Positions 45,406-57,521 of a stretch of 64,000 bases of DNA are shown here, one piece after another (position 1 is the first letter of the stretch; each line of letters opens with the position of its first letter). The notes below the pieces were generated by a model. The model saw only the letters and a list, made by a program, of their open reading frames with translations. It made no database searches and had not been told where the DNA came from. The position numbers and the translations under genes were made by a program. The stretch is from Neostapfia colusana (lineage: Eukaryota > Streptophyta > Magnoliopsida > Poales > Poaceae), in the NCBI GenBank assembly GCA_030760725.1, contig JASWHV010000005.1, positions 87,550,622 to 87,614,621 on the forward strand, read 5' to 3'.

Positions 45406-48400
45406 TGACACGACCCCACTGGTCCTGTCGAGCCAGGATCACGCTGAGGGGTGCTGCGTTGCACAACACCGTATAACACACGTCAAAGGTACAAAGCGGA
45501 AGCGGAAGCTTTATTACATAAACAAGTTTATGAACATGTTTACATCAAAATAAGTTTAGTCCACACTCGCGGGCGTAGACTAAGCATCAAGTGCACGTTC
45601 AGCCCTCGAACGTGTCCTTGCTAGCACACACGCACACTAACTCTGCGGCGTGCACGACTCCCACTCGACGGGGTTCCCCTCCTGGGGTTCCGTCTCCTCT
45701 TCGGGAGTCCCTTCCTCATAGAACCCTGCAAAAGCTTCAAACACAAGCAGTGAGCACGAAGGCTCAGCAAGTCTGACCCGTCTCACCTAAACATGAAACT
45801 TCTACATGAGGGTGATGGGTTGCATGAGGTAAAAATCATTTGCAAGGACTCGCCTAATTAGTAGAACCTTACTTTCAAGTTTTAGCAGCAGGTTGTGGAG
45901 AACTTTACGCTAAGGCACATGAGAGAGCCGCAATCAAACAAGAAACGCATTTCTCTCATGTACTTTGCCCAAAGTTGAAAAGAACTTTAGTTAGCACTAA
46001 GCTACAACATATCATTAACAATCAATATCCAACTTTCAATCAGCAACATTTTAACATGTAACTAGCCTGTTCTTTCTACGTCACGGTACAGTGAACAAGT
46101 GGTACTCACTGACCGCGAGGGACGGCGATTATAATCGATTTACACCTGCAGGGTTACCCGAACAACCCGTCACGTACGCCCGTACTCGATGTTGCCTACA
46201 ACAACCATCACGGACGCCGTACGCGACTACCTTTCACCCGTTAGCCAAATATTGAACCGGTCCCATCGTCCCGAGCAAGAGGTCCCTGCACGCGCATCTC
46301 TGTGCCGCCAGCTGATTTACACCTCGAGCTCTCAACCTACCCTCTGAACGACGGGCAATGCCTCAATACCCAGCTACCCGAGTTACATCAGTTTCCCGGT
46401 TCCCATATAGCCGGTAGGTCTTCGGTACTGTTCTAGCTTGTTCAACAGGCCCGCACACGGCTCGGTCCTCAATCGACACAAGCGGAGCTACAGCACACAG
46501 GCCCCAAAGTCCTGCTGCCCTTACTCTCCGCTCGGTCTCATTTTCTTGCCATGTGTATCATGTGCTATCTCTACCCGAGCAATGTGCCTCTAGCCTATTC
46601 TCGCGAGTAGTTCCAACTACTCGACTTGTACCGAATCCTACTCTATCCTAGCAATGCAGTGGCTAACGGGGTTTGCAATCCTAAACCCCAACCCATGGTT
46701 TTCTTGGCTATGCAGTGGGGTTTCCAAACAAGACTCTGATGCACAACATAAAGAAAACAAGTATGTGCTCAAAACAATAAAAATTTATAAAATGGTTAAT
46801 GCAAACCGGGGCTTGCCTTGCTGCTCTTGGTCGTAGGCTAGCTGTTCCTCCGGAGTAACGAAGTCTAGGACTTCGGGTTCCTCCTCGACCTTAGCGACTA
46901 CATGATAAGAACAATGTATGTATTAATTAAATGCTTTTGTATTAACTTTGAAGTTGTGAAGTCTATAACCTTTACTAGATAGACCTAATGACTGTGAAAC
47001 TTTTACTGTGGCTTGGTTACAACCTAAACAGAGACTTGGTCAAGTTTTAGTTGCAGCAAAGCTCATTTGAGCCCTCCACAAATAATTATGTCCTTGACCT
47101 TAACTAAAGGCTTTTAGGGTGTTCTAGGTATTTTCATGAAACAAACTATGACTTTCTGAAAACTAGATTTTCAGAGGGTTCTAATGGAGTTGGTCTCACT
47201 TAATTTGGAAGTCTCTAACTGAAGATATGAGCTAAACAATTTCAGAGAAAATTCTGAAAATGTTTCTGAACATTTTCCATTTTCTCTGGAACAGTTTTAC
47301 TAAGCACACCATTTGGTGGACTAAATGAGCTCAAATGGATCTGAAATTTTTATGGTAGTTCAAGGATATTTTGGTGAACATCTCAGCAAAATTTCAGGAT
47401 TTTCCTCCAAAGGATTCTCCAGTTAAAATTCCTAACAGTTTAAACTTTGAGGAATTAATTTTGGAGAATTAAGGAATTTCATGAAGTGAAACTTGATTTT
47501 CTGGAAAGTACTCAGAGAGCTGAATCCAGCAAAATTTGGTTCACTCAATTTGGAGCTTTCTAGCCAAAGTTATAAGGATTTGAAGTTTGAAAGAAATCTG
47601 AAAATCGGGGAAAAATTTAAACTCGCGCGTGGGCCCAGGGGACACGCGTCGCACGCCGAAGCGACAGCACACCGCGGCCCACAAGGCTTTTGCGCGCCAG
47701 CACACCCGATCCCGGCCGCAGCCGGATCCCGATTCAAAATATCGGCCGCTGACAGCTGGGGTCCACCCCCTTCTTCAACCTCGCGACACCCGCGCTCCGC
47801 CGCCGAGGGACCTCGCCGGAGAGCTCGCCGCTGGCTGCTGTACCGCTTCAAACTTCTTGATTCTGGCCGCCCCTGCCTACTTTTACTTGGGGAACATGAT
47901 CCGAGGGTCAGCTGCTCATGACAACGGCCGGAGCATGGTCGGCGACGAGCCGCCATATCGGAACGACTTCGGCCATGACGGCTGACGCTCCTAGTACCTC
48001 AGCTACTTGGGAAATCGGTCGGGGAGCATCAGTGGACCTCAGAGAAGGTCGACATGAGCTCGAGGCAGCTCGGGGAAGGCCCGAAATAGGTCCTCACCGT
48101 GCGCCCGATACCCCCCGTGCGTTCCGCCATCAGTAGACCTTGAATTACGCCGGGCACAGAAGTCCTCCGGCCCAGAGTTGTGAAGGCAACTTGTGCGTCA
48201 CCGTGTCTAGTTCGTGTGGGAGTGGCCTGAGGCCCTCTAATCCTTTCTAGAGCACGAATTAAACAGAATCGTACCCGAGGGTCGTTCTGCACACAGAAAG
48301 GGGAAAAGTGGAAATTCGCCGCCGGTGAGCAACCACTCGAGCTGTGGCTCGGGGATGAGCAGCACCGATCACTTGCGCGTCCAAGGGTGCCTTGGCTCGG

Positions 48401-49450
48401 GCGTGACAACGCCCAGGTTGGGCTGTCCACGAGAGCCCGAGGTGCGGCGGTTTCCAGTTCCGAGTTTGATCTTTCGGCACAGCCGATATCACTCGGTTTC
48501 AATCGATTTCTATCAATGGAAAGGATGGAGGATGGTTGCTAGTACCTTGCTGGGACCTTGGAATGGACAGAGGAAGCTGCGATCAGCTCGATCCAGCAGG
48601 AACTCGAGCGCCGGTGATGGCAGTGGAGAAATGGATCGTGCACGTCGGCAGCTCGGGGAATGGCGACTGAAGCACGCCGGGGAGGGAATAAATAGGCCGG
48701 TCGGCCGGTCTCCGGCTTGGGGCACGCAGCAGGAGCTGGCGCCGGCTGCCCCCTTCGGTGGCGCGCGCGCACAACAGCCGGGAACCGACTGAACTGTGGT
48801 TCAGTCGGTTTGCTTTGAGGCTGAGGCTGACATGTGGGTCCCACTCCTCTTTTAACCTCTGAAATTTATTCCTAACAGCTGTGGTAAACAGTGAACCCTA
48901 TTCTACCCTTGGCAACTCAAATTATTCACCCAAGAGCCATTTGAATTGATCAAAGTTCAAATGAGGTTTGGTTTGAATGAATTTCAGCACAAGTGCAGTT
49001 TGAAATTCAAATAAAGTTTGAATTTCTCCCCCTTAGCTCATGTCAAGATCAACTCCAAATGGAGTGAAAATTGGGGTGTGAGCTCACAAAAATGTGCTGA
49101 GCAAGAATATGCCTTCCACTTTTAAATTCAGTGGGTGAAAACAGTTTGAATTTGAATATGTTTTCAAACTGCCCCTTTCCTATCTACACCCAAGATGACC
49201 TCAAAAATGTTTTGAATTTGGGTGAAACTTGGCATGGACATCCTTGGCAAAGTGTAGGAGTTTTCATATGTCCAGCCCATCTATATCACATGTGGGAAGT
49301 ACCACTTTTGCAATGTGTGAGTTTGTTCCCTAATGAGCATGTTGATAATTGTTACTTGCTCTTTATTTGTGTTCATCATTTTTCCTCAAATGAGGTGTGT
49401 GGTGTGGTGATGAACACTGCAAATGAGTGTCAAAAACTGAGGCCCTTACA
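45406..49450 (-). repeat. E3 5' LTR (4045 bp)
   Basis: Same length as the 3' LTR, offset 11386, one mismatch noticed at 49075. Followed by the GGTTC duplication and then E2 protease sequence. Confidence 0.95.
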
Positions 49451-52400
49451 GGTTCTTGGTACATCTGCGACAAACAACTATAGGACTTTAATTGTGCAGC
49501 GAGCTTTGAGTGCCACGGTTCGAGAGGACGACAACCGCCAACGTCACAACCTTTTCAACATGTTTCTCGTCGTCATGGACTGCCGTGTACATACCATCAT
49601 TGATGGTGGTAGCTGCAACAATTTGGTGAATGTTGAGGTGGTCAAGAAGCTTGGCTTGACCACACGGGAGCATCCCCACCCTTATCACATTCAATGGTTT
49701 AACAACAATGGTAAGGTTAAGGTAACACAAACAGCAAGGATACATTTTTCCGTTGGTTCTTATCATGATTTTGCTGATTTTTATGTGGTACCTATGGATG
49801 CTTGTTCTCTTTTGTTGGGACGTCCTTGGGAGTTTGATACTGATGCTATTCACCATGGTCGATCTAATAAGTATACTCTCATGCATAAGGGCAAGAAAAT
49901 TGTGTTGCTTCCTATGAGTCCCACTGAAATTGTACAATTTGAGCAGGAGAAAAAGAATAATGCTAAGCAAAAGGGTGTTTTCAATTCTGAAATTCAGCAA
50001 CCTATTAAGTTGAACAATCCTATTTTGCTTGCAACTAAATTTGATCTTGATGATTTATATGCCTCTAATGGAACTTGCTATGGTTTAGTGTGCAAACATG
50101 CTTTATATTCCATTGAGGATACATCCATTGTCTTGCCACCTGCTGTTGCTAACCTTTTGCAGGAATATATGGATGTTTTTCCATCAGAGATACCCCCTGG
50201 ATTAGCACCTACATGAGGCATTGAGCACAAGATTGATTTGGTTCCAGGGGCGAGCTTGCCAAACCGTGCTGCCTACAGGACTAACCCCGACGAGACTAAG
50301 GAAATTCAGCGACAAGTCCAAGATCTTCTGGACCGCGGGTACATTCGTAAGAGTCTTAGTCCTTGTTCTGTTCCTGTTCTTTTGGTTCCAAAAAAAAGAT
50401 GGCACTTGGCGCATGTGTGTTGATTGTAGAGCCATCAATAACATTACCATTCGTTATCGCTATTCTATTCCTAGATTGGATGACATGCTTGATGAGTTGA
50501 GTGGTTCTGTTATTTTCTCCAAAATTGATTTGCGTAGTGGGTATCATCAGATTCGTATGGCTTTAGGTGATGAATGAAAAACTGCTTTTAAAACTAAATT
50601 TGGACTTTATGAATGGTTAGTCATGCCATTTGGTTTAACTAATGCGCCCAGCACTTTCATGAGGTTGATGAATGAGGTTTTACGTGCTTTCATTGGTAAA
50701 TTTGTGGTGGTTTACTTTGATGATATCCTTATTTACAGCAAGTCATGTGATGAGCATCTTGAACATTTGTGTGCTATTTTTAATGTCTTGCGCGATGCAC
50801 GTTTATATGGTAACCTTGAGAAGTGCACCTTTTGCACCGATCGTGTGTCTTTTCTTGGGTCTGGTGTTACTTCGCAGGGCATTGAGGTGGATGAGGCAAA
50901 GATTGTTGCCATCACGAGCTGGCCACTTCCGACTACGGTCACACAGGTTCGGAGTTTTCTTGGTCTCGCAGGTTTCTACCGGTGTTTCGTGCGGGATTTC
51001 AGCACCATTGCGGCACTCTCCATGAGTTGACAAAGCATGGAGTGCCGTTTCGATGGGGACCAGCACAAAAACAAGCTTTTGATGTTCTCAAGTCGAAGCT
51101 CACACAAGCACCTTTGCTGCAACTTCCTGATTTTGAGAAGATCTTCGAGCTTGAATGTGATACGAGCGGCATTGGCATTGGAGGAGTGCTAATTCAAGGA
51201 GGTAAACCTGTTGCCTTCTTTAGTGAAAAATTGCATGGGCCTTTGCTGAATTATTCTACATATGACAAAGAACTTTATGCTTTAGTGCGTGTCTTGCAAA
51301 CTTGGCAACATTACCTATGGTCTAAAGAATTTGTCATACATTCAGATCATGAGTCTTTGAAGTATCTTAAAGGACAAGATAATCTGAAAAAACATCATGC
51401 TAAATGGATTGAGTTCATAGAATCATTTCCTTACATCATTAAACATAAGAAAGGGAAAGACAATGTGATTGCCGATGCTTTATCTAGACGTTATACCATA
51501 CTATCCCAACTTTCTCATAAAATTTTTGGTTTGGAAACCATAAAGAGGTTATATGCTACTGATTTGGACTTCAAAGATGCCTTTGAAAATTGTAGAGAGG
51601 GAAGAACGTGGCAAAAATTCCTGCTGCGTGAAGGCCTTCTCTACCGTGCTAACAAGCTGTATGTTCCAGCTAGCTCCGTTCGTCTTTTGTTGTTGCAGGA
51701 AGCTCATGGAGGTGGTTTTATGGGACATTTTGGTGTTAAGAAGATAGAGGATGTGCTGGCCGCTCACTTCTTTTGGCCACGAATGAGGCGTGATGTGGAG
51801 CGCTACATTTCACGTTGCACGACATGCAACAAAGCTAAGTCTCGACTTAATCCACATGGTCTTTATATGCCTCTTCCGGTTCCTAGTGCACCTTGGGAGG
51901 ATATTTCTATTGACTTTGTTTTAGGATTGCCTAGAACAAAGAGGGGGAGGGATATTGTCTTTGTGGTTGTTGATCGTTTCTCTAAAGTGGCTCATTTTAT
52001 ACCCTGCCACAAGACCGATAATGCTTCACATGTTGCTGATTTATTCTTTAATGAGGTTGTGCGTTTGCATGGTGTTCCCAATACTATTATTTCTGATAGG
52101 GATGCTAAGTTTTTGAGTCACTTTTGGAGAACCTTATGGTATAAATTGGGAACAAAGTTGCTGTCTTCTACTACTTGTCATCCACAAACTGATGGGCAAA
52201 CGTAGGTAGTTAATCGTACCTTATCTACTATGTTGCGGGCTGTTTTGAAAGACAATTTGAGGTTGTGGGAGGAGTGTTTGCCACATATTGAGTTTGCTTA
52301 TAACAGGTCTATTCACTCCACAACCAAGTTAAGTCCGTTTATGGTAGTCTATGGTTTCAATCCTCATGCTCCAATTGATTTGCTACCTTTACCACATACT

Positions 52401-52989
52401 AAAATTGTGAACTTAGATGCTACACAACGTTCTGAATTTATTCTTAAGTTGCATGAAACTACTAAGTTACAAATTGAAAAAATGAATGAAAAGTATCGCA
52501 TTGCTGCTAGTAAAGGTAGGAAGGAGGTAAAATTGGAACCCGGTGATTTGGTGTGGGTTCATTTGAGAAAAGATAGGTTCTCGGATTTGAGAAAGTCCAA
52601 ACTCATGCCACGTGCTGCTGGACCTTTTAAGATTCTTGAGAAGATAAATGACAATGCATATAAACTTGAGTTGCCTCCCGAGTTCGGGGTTAGTCCCACA
52701 TTTAACATTTCAGATTTGGCCATACTTGGGAGAAGAAGATGAGCTTGAGTCGAGGACGACTCCAATGCAAGAGGGGGAGGATGATGTGGACATCACTCCA
52801 GCAGATATCCACAACACTCACATGGTAGACATGCAAGGTCTAATTACTAGAGCTCGAGCACGAAAATTGAATTTAGAGGTGACCTCGTTCCTGAACAATT
52901 CTTTATATGTGAATTTTGAGAGTATGTTGCTACCTAATGGATTAATTATGATTAGGAACCATGGAGAGGACATGGAGATACATGGATAG
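49451..52989 (+). pseudogene. E2 protease-RT-RNaseH-integrase and C-terminal extension (3' part of split gag-pol)
   Basis: Resumes E2 after E3. The protease region (IIDGGSCNNLVN, LLLGRPWEFD) runs to a TGA at 50214-50216. RT follows, with one extra A in the run 50391-50397, a TGA at 50575-50577 in place of Trp, and YFDD at 50713-50724. A one-base loss near 51016 shifts the frame. RNase H (ELECDTSGIGIG, IHSDHESLK) and the integrase zinc site follow, then the core (SIDFVLGLP, ISDRDAKF). A TAG at 52203-52205 falls on the codon expected to encode the catalytic Glu (DGQT-stop-VVNRT). Another frameshift near 52720 precedes LGEEDELESRTTPMQEGED and the extension ITRARARKLN inside the LTR, ending at 52989. 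Not functional. Confidence 0.93.
52771..52781 (+). other. E2 polypurine tract, within coding sequence
   Basis: GAGGGGGAGGA immediately before the 3' LTR (TGATGTGG). It also encodes part of MQEGEDD in the pol frame. Confidence 0.85.
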
Positions 52990-53700
52990 GGGTTTGGAGG
53001 CGTGGAGGACCAGAAAATACGCCAACAAGAAGTTAGAGACCGAGCCCAACTCAAACTCGAGTCCAACTCGGGCCCAGGAGCAGTCAACCTTAAAATGGAT
53101 GCACAGGAGGCATACGGACTCCGTTTTTGACGTTCTACATATGCACGGAAAGCTGAGAGGATAAACTTTCCAATGGAACTGGTCCCACGTCAAAATTCCC
53201 TTGGAGTCGACGGGAAACTTCGAAAAAATATAAAGTTTAGAGTCTGTCAGGGTGTTGCATCACCTAGTTGGGCTATTGGGCCTTGTATCGAGCCCAAGTC
53301 CATTATGTACGTGTATTAGGGTTAGGTTACGACCCCAGCACCCCCCTGGTCGTCCTCCACCTCCTTTATACCCCCTAGCCACCGTCACAAACAGCTGGGT
53401 TTTGCTTAGTTACAATCTGTAATTGAACAGTGTCGCCGATCATCGGTTGTGAGACCCCAAATTCGTGATCAATTCAGTTTTGATTGCAACTTCTCTGTTC
53501 TTGCTTGTGTTCTTGATTGCGCTTGCAGGGATAAGCCTTCGTGGCGAGGTCATTCATGTGACACGGGTGATAACCAACGGAGCAGTGGTGTAGTGATTGC
53601 GGGGTTTCATTCGTTCGGAGCCTTGGATCATCAACGTCGATATCTCCATCCAATCAAGTTTACCCTACCTCTCGGAAGATCGGGACTCATCCTCCTATCA
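52782..53700 (+). repeat. E2 3' LTR
   Basis: 919 bp, homologous to 30734-31650. The first about 208 bases are still coding (end of pol at 52989). Followed by CTGTG, the right target duplication. Confidence 0.9.
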
Positions 53701-53701
53701 C

Positions 53702-56700
53702 TGTGGCGGACCGAAATCCGCTCATCCAGGATCACAGAGGGTGGTGCCGCTCGATGCGACACCCGACAGCACATATCATAAGAACGATACTGTATTACAT
53801 AGAAAACCAACAAAAATGTACAAAGTAGTACAAGACTTCAGTTACAAACTAGTGTTTATATTACAACAGCAGAAGTTAAGTTTGTACAACTCACGCCCAT
53901 CTACCTAGCAAAATTCAGTTGCCCCGCCCTACGGCAACCCACACTAGCTGCACTCCTCAGCTCAGCGCGGCGTGTACGGCTCCCACTCAGCCGTGGTCCC
54001 CGACGGAGGATAGCCCTCACCGGTGGACTCATAACCCGAGTCCGTGGGATGCCCCTCACCTGAAAAACACTTATAGCAGCAACCGTGAACACGATGGCTC
54101 AACAAGACTTAACCGACTCACCTAGGCATGAAACTCTACATGTAGTGTACAACGAACATGGGATGGTAATTAGCAGCAAATGGACACGCCTACAAGTTCA
54201 TCCTTATTTCATCTTTTAGCCACAAGTTAACAGTTCATGAATTTGAAATTTAGTAAGCAATATTTGGTGGCACACATGTAGCAATACAATTATACATATC
54301 AGCAGAATTGAATCATAACATTCCATAGTTATCTACGTTACGATGCAGTGAACAAGCGGTACTCGTCACCGCAAGGGACGGCGAATCGACTCGATATACA
54401 CCTGCAGGGATACCCAAAGAGCACGTCACATACGCCCACCTGTGGAGCTGCACAGCACGCTCACTCGATGTCGTACGGGACAACCTTTCACCCAACAGCC
54501 CAAACGTCGAACCGATCGCACCAAAACGAGCAGGAGGCTCCCTACATGGAGCATCTCTCTATGCCCGTTAGCAGATTTCCACCTTGCTGCCCTCATCCTA
54601 CACCTATAAATTGGTGCGTTATGCCTCGACGCCCGGAGGTATAGGTTACATCGGTTTATCGGGGCCCATATGTCCGATATGCCTTTGGTACGTTCAATAC
54701 TTGTTCAGCAGGGCGGCACACGGATCGGTCCTCAATCGACATGGACAGGGATGCGCACACAGGACTTCCTCTTGCTGCGCCCTAGCCCCTGTCTAGTCTC
54801 ATTTTCATTACTAAAGTGATCTCACATCACTCGAACCAATCCCGTGTGTCCCAACCTAACTCGCGAGTAGATTCCAACTACTCGACTTGTACCGAAGTTC
54901 TATGAATCATTAAGCATAGCCTGTCTACTAGAGACCTTATACACTACCCTCACTCTTATAGGAAAAATCTGGTTATGCCCTTGGATTTCATCCATCCTAC
55001 ACCTAATGCACATTCATACCACATACTGAGTATTCATAAAGCAAAACTTTGAAAAATGGGTTAATGCAAACCGGGGCTTGCCTTGTTGCTGCTGGTCAGT
55101 GGTTAGGGCTTCGTCCGAAAGAAGGAAGTCGAGCACTTCCGGAGTTTCCTCACCTTCAGCGACTACACGTAAACGATATACTATATGTCAATCTAAATGC
55201 AATGTTTAGAACTGAATAATATAATTACCATAACTATAGCTAGCCCTCCCCTTTGGTTCTGAAATTTTTATGGTGGCTTGGTAGGGTCCTAACCAGAGTC
55301 TTTACCAAGTTTCATTTGAAACAAAGTTCATTTGAGCTTTGTACAAATAAAAGTCTATTTGGTCAATATTAGAGCCTCTAATGAATCCCAGGGGTTTTCA
55401 TGGATCCAACCATTACTTTCTGGAAACTAGAATTTGAGATGGTTCTAATGGAATTGGTTTCATGTCATTTGAAGAATTCTAGATGAAGTTATGCCCTAAA
55501 CAAGATTTGAGAAAATCTGAAAAATGTTTCTGTACATTTTTTCTATTTTCTCAGGGCAGTTCACTTAATCACACCATTAGTTGGACTAAATGAACTGGGA
55601 TGGGTCTGAAACTTTTATTGTGACTCACGGATTTTCCAATGAACCTCCGAGCCAAATTTCAGAATTTTTCATAAAGTAGTTCTCCAAATAAAATTCCTCA
55701 CAGTTTAAACTTTAGGGAATTAATTCTGGAAAACTATTAAGTTTCATGAGCTGAAATTTGTGTTGCTAGAAAGTACTCAAAAAAGCTGAGTTCTGAAATT
55801 TTTGGTTCACTGAATTTGGAGCTTCCTAGCAGAAGTTATATGTAGTTGAAGTTTGAACCAAATCTGAAAATTCAAATAAAGTTTAAACCCTGCGGGCGGG
55901 TCCCACCCCACGTCTTCTTCTTCCCCGCGCGCGCGTCTAAACCCCGCGGCGGCGATCTCCGGCGAGGTTGGCCAGAAGGACTTTCCCCGCCTCCTCGAGG
56001 GCACACCTTGCCGCCCCTACCTTTTTGGACCCGAGGAACTCATCCCAGGGGTCAGCCAGGTCACTAGGCGGCCGGATACCCCTCGACGACGAGCCGCCAT
56101 TACGGCTCAACTCCGGCGATGTCTCCTGGCCCCTACCGAGACCCACCTCGAGAAATTCTTGGGCCTACAGCTCCGTGGTGAACTACTGAGCATGAACATG
56201 GTGCTAGCTCACCTTGGAAACTGTCGGAACTATGTGTTCACTGTCGACCTAGGCCCGATATCGACGGCGACTTGAAAAACTCGACAACCAGAGCCTATAC
56301 TCGACAATTTCTTTTACTTTTTGATCCTGGATGGCTGTGGGATGGTGTAGATCATGTGTACAGCTCGGTATACTCGGTGATGAGCTAATACCCGCAAATT
56401 TCAGAATTTGGAGTTGCTCGATCCTAAGAACACCGAAACTTTCCCGGGGAAATTCTCCCACGACAGCGCATGAAACAACGAGCGGTTTGTACTAGCAGGA
56501 CAAGCACCTTAGGGTGGTGGTTTCTTGTGTTGATGGTCCGGCACGACGATCCCTGTATCGCCCGGATGTCAGGGAGCAGGGAGAGGCGAGCTCGGAGGCA
56601 CTTTGCTTCGGTTGTGGGGGCGAAAGTGAACCGTGTAAGGGGAGAAACGGGACACGGCAGGAGCACACGTTTTATCTCTCCGGTCAGTGATCCCCCCCCC

Positions 56701-57521
56701 ACCGAGCAGGAGCTGGCCTGGCTGAGGCGGTCGGGCGCTGACTTTGGGCACTGGCGGTGCTTGCTCTCAGCCGAGTGAAAAAATCAACCCGATAATGCTT
56801 CTGTGTTAAGGCTACTGACAAGTGGGACCCTCCCCTCTAATTCTTTTTCTGATTTTCATTTCTGTTTTCACTGAAAAGATCCCAGCTACTCACAATTGAA
56901 TGAAAGACTTAGTCCCAAAGTCATGGTTTGAATTTGATTTCCCCAATTTCAAACTGGTTTGGCTAAATTTGCTACAAATTTGAACTGAAATTCAAATTCA
57001 GTTTTGAATTAATGCGAATTTAGCTCCCAACAAGATGAAGTCCAATGGGGATGAAAATTGGTGTACTAACTCAGAAAAATGTGCTGAGTTTGAATATGAA
57101 GTAAACTTTTGAATTCAAGCGATGAAAGTGGCTGAAATTTGAATTTGCATTCAAATTGGCCCCTTTTTGAATTGTCTCCAAAAGTGCCTCAAAAAGTATT
57201 GGATTTGCATGAAATTTGGCCTGAGCCTTCCCAAGACTATTTAAGGACTAGGGGTGAGCTCAACCTTTCATGTTCCTGTGTAGAAATCCTACTTTTTGGA
57301 GGTTCGGGCTTTCCCCTCTAATCACCCTTTTGATGGTGGTTACTTGCTCTTCACAAGTGTTCACAAGATATCCACAAGATGAGCTGTGGTGTTGTGAGGT
57401 GATGAAAATGATCACTTTTGCAAGTCCCTTTCTTGGGCTTTTACATCACATCTATGAAAAAATGATTCTGGCATACATGTGGAAAGCACTTGGTTGTTCT
57501 TCGGAAAAACCGGGTGTGACA
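53702..57521 (-). repeat. E0 5' LTR (about 3.8 kb)
   Basis: The plus strand starts TGTGGCGGACC and ends CCGGGTGTGACA at 57521. It shares blocks with the E1 and E3 LTRs, for example at 54347-54445 (GTGAACAAGCGGTACTC, then CGCAAGGGACGGCGA, then ACACCTGCAGGGATACCC) and the AT-rich end (56880-57430). Homology is patchy, so it is a diverged relative. E2 sits exactly at its junction with the PBS region. No genes are supported inside; the open frames are short and domain-free. The partner LTR is outside the window. Confidence 0.75.

Larger units (their letters stand above)
34020..49450 (-). mobile_element. E3: intact, very young Tekay/Del-like chromovirus, 15.4 kb
   Basis: LTRs 34020-38064 and 45406-49450 are both 4045 bp, at a constant offset of 11386, with a single mismatch noticed (T37689 vs G49075). 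GGTTC is duplicated at 34015-34019 and 49451-49455. PBS, ORF-X, uninterrupted gag-pol and polypurine tract are all in place. It matches E1 along its length but carries the 528 bp lacking there. The equal LTR lengths, near-identity and open frames mean a recent insertion; the element may be autonomous. Confidence 0.95.
30734..53700 (+). mobile_element. E2: CRM-like chromovirus (plus strand), split by E3
   Basis: LTRs 30734-31650 (917 bp) and 52782-53700 (919 bp) both start TGATGTGGACATC and end CCTCCTATCA. Flanks are TTGTG on the left and CTGTG on the right. PBS is 31653-31662 and the polypurine tract 52771-52781. The LTRs differ at about thirty sites (around 3%) by eye. The coding region continues into the 3' LTR and carries ITRARARKLN, which resembles the C-terminal CR motif of centromeric retrotransposons (CRM/CRR clade). 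E3 sits at 34020-49450. The element is disabled by many stops and frameshifts. Confidence 0.88.
1..57521 (-). mobile_element. E0: old Ty3/gypsy element, split by three insertions, left end outside window
   Basis: Reading on the minus strand, the parts are: 5' LTR 53702-57521, primer-binding site 30715-30726, leader 29895-30714 plus 25321-26470, gag-protease 23962-25320, and the continuation of protease at 1-285. Pol and the 3' LTR lie beyond base 1. The gaps are filled by E2 (30734-53700), a solo LTR (26471-29894) and E1 (286-23961). Each insertion is bounded by a short target-site duplication and the element reads through once it is removed. Gag resembles that of E1 and E3, and the LTR shares blocks with theirs, so E0 is an older, diverged relative. 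It lacks ORF-X. It sits inside a Ulp1-like gene that continues at 57522. Confidence 0.75.

Noticed and set aside
45406..49450. Second E3 LTR as an assembly duplication
   Set aside because: The GGTTC duplication, correct PBS and polypurine tract, one internal mismatch and different unique flanks support a real element.
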